From positions 1 through 60,375 of the forward strand of contig JAMPXO010000014.1 of NCBI GenBank assembly GCA_023701125.1: a DNA stretch of 60,375 nucleotides. The letters run 5' to 3'. This stretch comes from Vicinamibacteria bacterium. Lineage in GTDB: Bacteria > Acidobacteriota > Vicinamibacteria > Fen-336. The position numbers and the translations under genes are program-made. The notes beneath the pieces were generated by a model. The model made no database searches and was not told where the DNA came from. It worked only from the letters and a program-made list of their open reading frames with translations. Below, one piece after another: positions 60,375 to 60,375 of this stretch (the first letter of the stretch is position 1; each line of letters opens with the position of its first letter).

Positions 60375-60375
60375 C

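Noticed and set aside
1-60375. tRNA, rRNA or CRISPR arrays
   Set aside because: By eye I found no T-loop/acceptor pattern, rRNA signature or regularly spaced repeat. A dedicated scan such as tRNAscan-SE would be needed to exclude a tRNA fully.

Overview
The window is high in G+C (by eye about 70%) and densely coded. It comes from a Gram-negative, respiring heterotroph: it has lpxB, outer-membrane barrels, a Rieske/cytochrome b complex, about 29 c-type haem sites, homogentisate breakdown and the methylmalonyl-CoA pathway with a split mutase. Gene content and style (PEGA, DUF2911, SPFH with zinc ribbons, SpoIIE phosphatases) suggest Acidobacteriota (Thermoanaerobaculia-like) or a neighbouring lineage. 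That is inference, since no rRNA or tRNA was found.

Layout. 1-5.1 kb: a partial membrane-anchored protein and a four-helix membrane protein, a CocE/NonD-type hydrolase and a metallo-beta-lactamase-fold enzyme, all on the minus strand. 5.1-8.1 kb: a SpoIIE phosphatase fused to an anti-sigma-like ATPase, facing a STAS antagonist and a small acidic protein. 8.1-11.9 kb: an ATP-grasp enzyme, a wrecked vapBC pair, gamma-glutamyltransferase and a LysM protein. 11.9-18.5 kb: hmgA, an unknown gene, fahA, methylmalonyl-CoA mutase large subunit and a PAP2 enzyme. 18.5-25.5 kb: a possible toxin-antitoxin pair, NifX-type proteins, an aminotransferase, a DUF368/PopT transporter, a degenerate 5'-nucleotidase, and a DUF134/NifX/CGGC operon with a ruined ZIP transporter.

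25.5-36.7 kb is the centrepiece: eleven minus-strand genes forming an electron-transfer island. The upstream part (36.7 to 32.3 kb) resembles the Geobacter ExtHIJK conduit: a rhodanese-like lipoprotein, a beta-barrel, a small secreted protein and a pentahaem cytochrome. The cytochrome gene is interrupted by one in-frame TGA that starts a perfect hairpin, so it is a selenocysteine candidate. The downstream part begins at a Fur-box-like palindrome and runs porin, 12-haem, 8-haem, Rieske, cytochrome b N-half, cytochrome b C-half, 4-haem.

37-49 kb: DUF2911, gatB, DinB, Coa1-like, threonine aldolase, a GlpD-like oxidoreductase, a GAF-GGDEF protein, pepE, two methyltransferases, a broken DUF4160 gene, an SGNH hydrolase, a CBS protein and a monofunctional transglycosylase. 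49-54 kb: acyl-CoA dehydrogenase, meaB, methylmalonyl-CoA epimerase, mtnP and a PfkB kinase. With the mutase at 15-17 kb, meaB and the epimerase supply most of a propionyl-CoA route, but the B12-binding small subunit is not in the window. 54-60 kb: a small lipoprotein, GAF and response-regulator proteins, an SPFH/zinc-ribbon protein and its partner, lpxB and a PEGA protein.

A second theme is an approximately 84-bp structured repeat with five copies (near 9.4, 13.1, 19.8, 43.0 and 60.0 kb). Three copies lie in frame inside genes, and the stems change in a compensatory way between copies. A third theme is decay by internal deletion or frameshift in small accessory genes.
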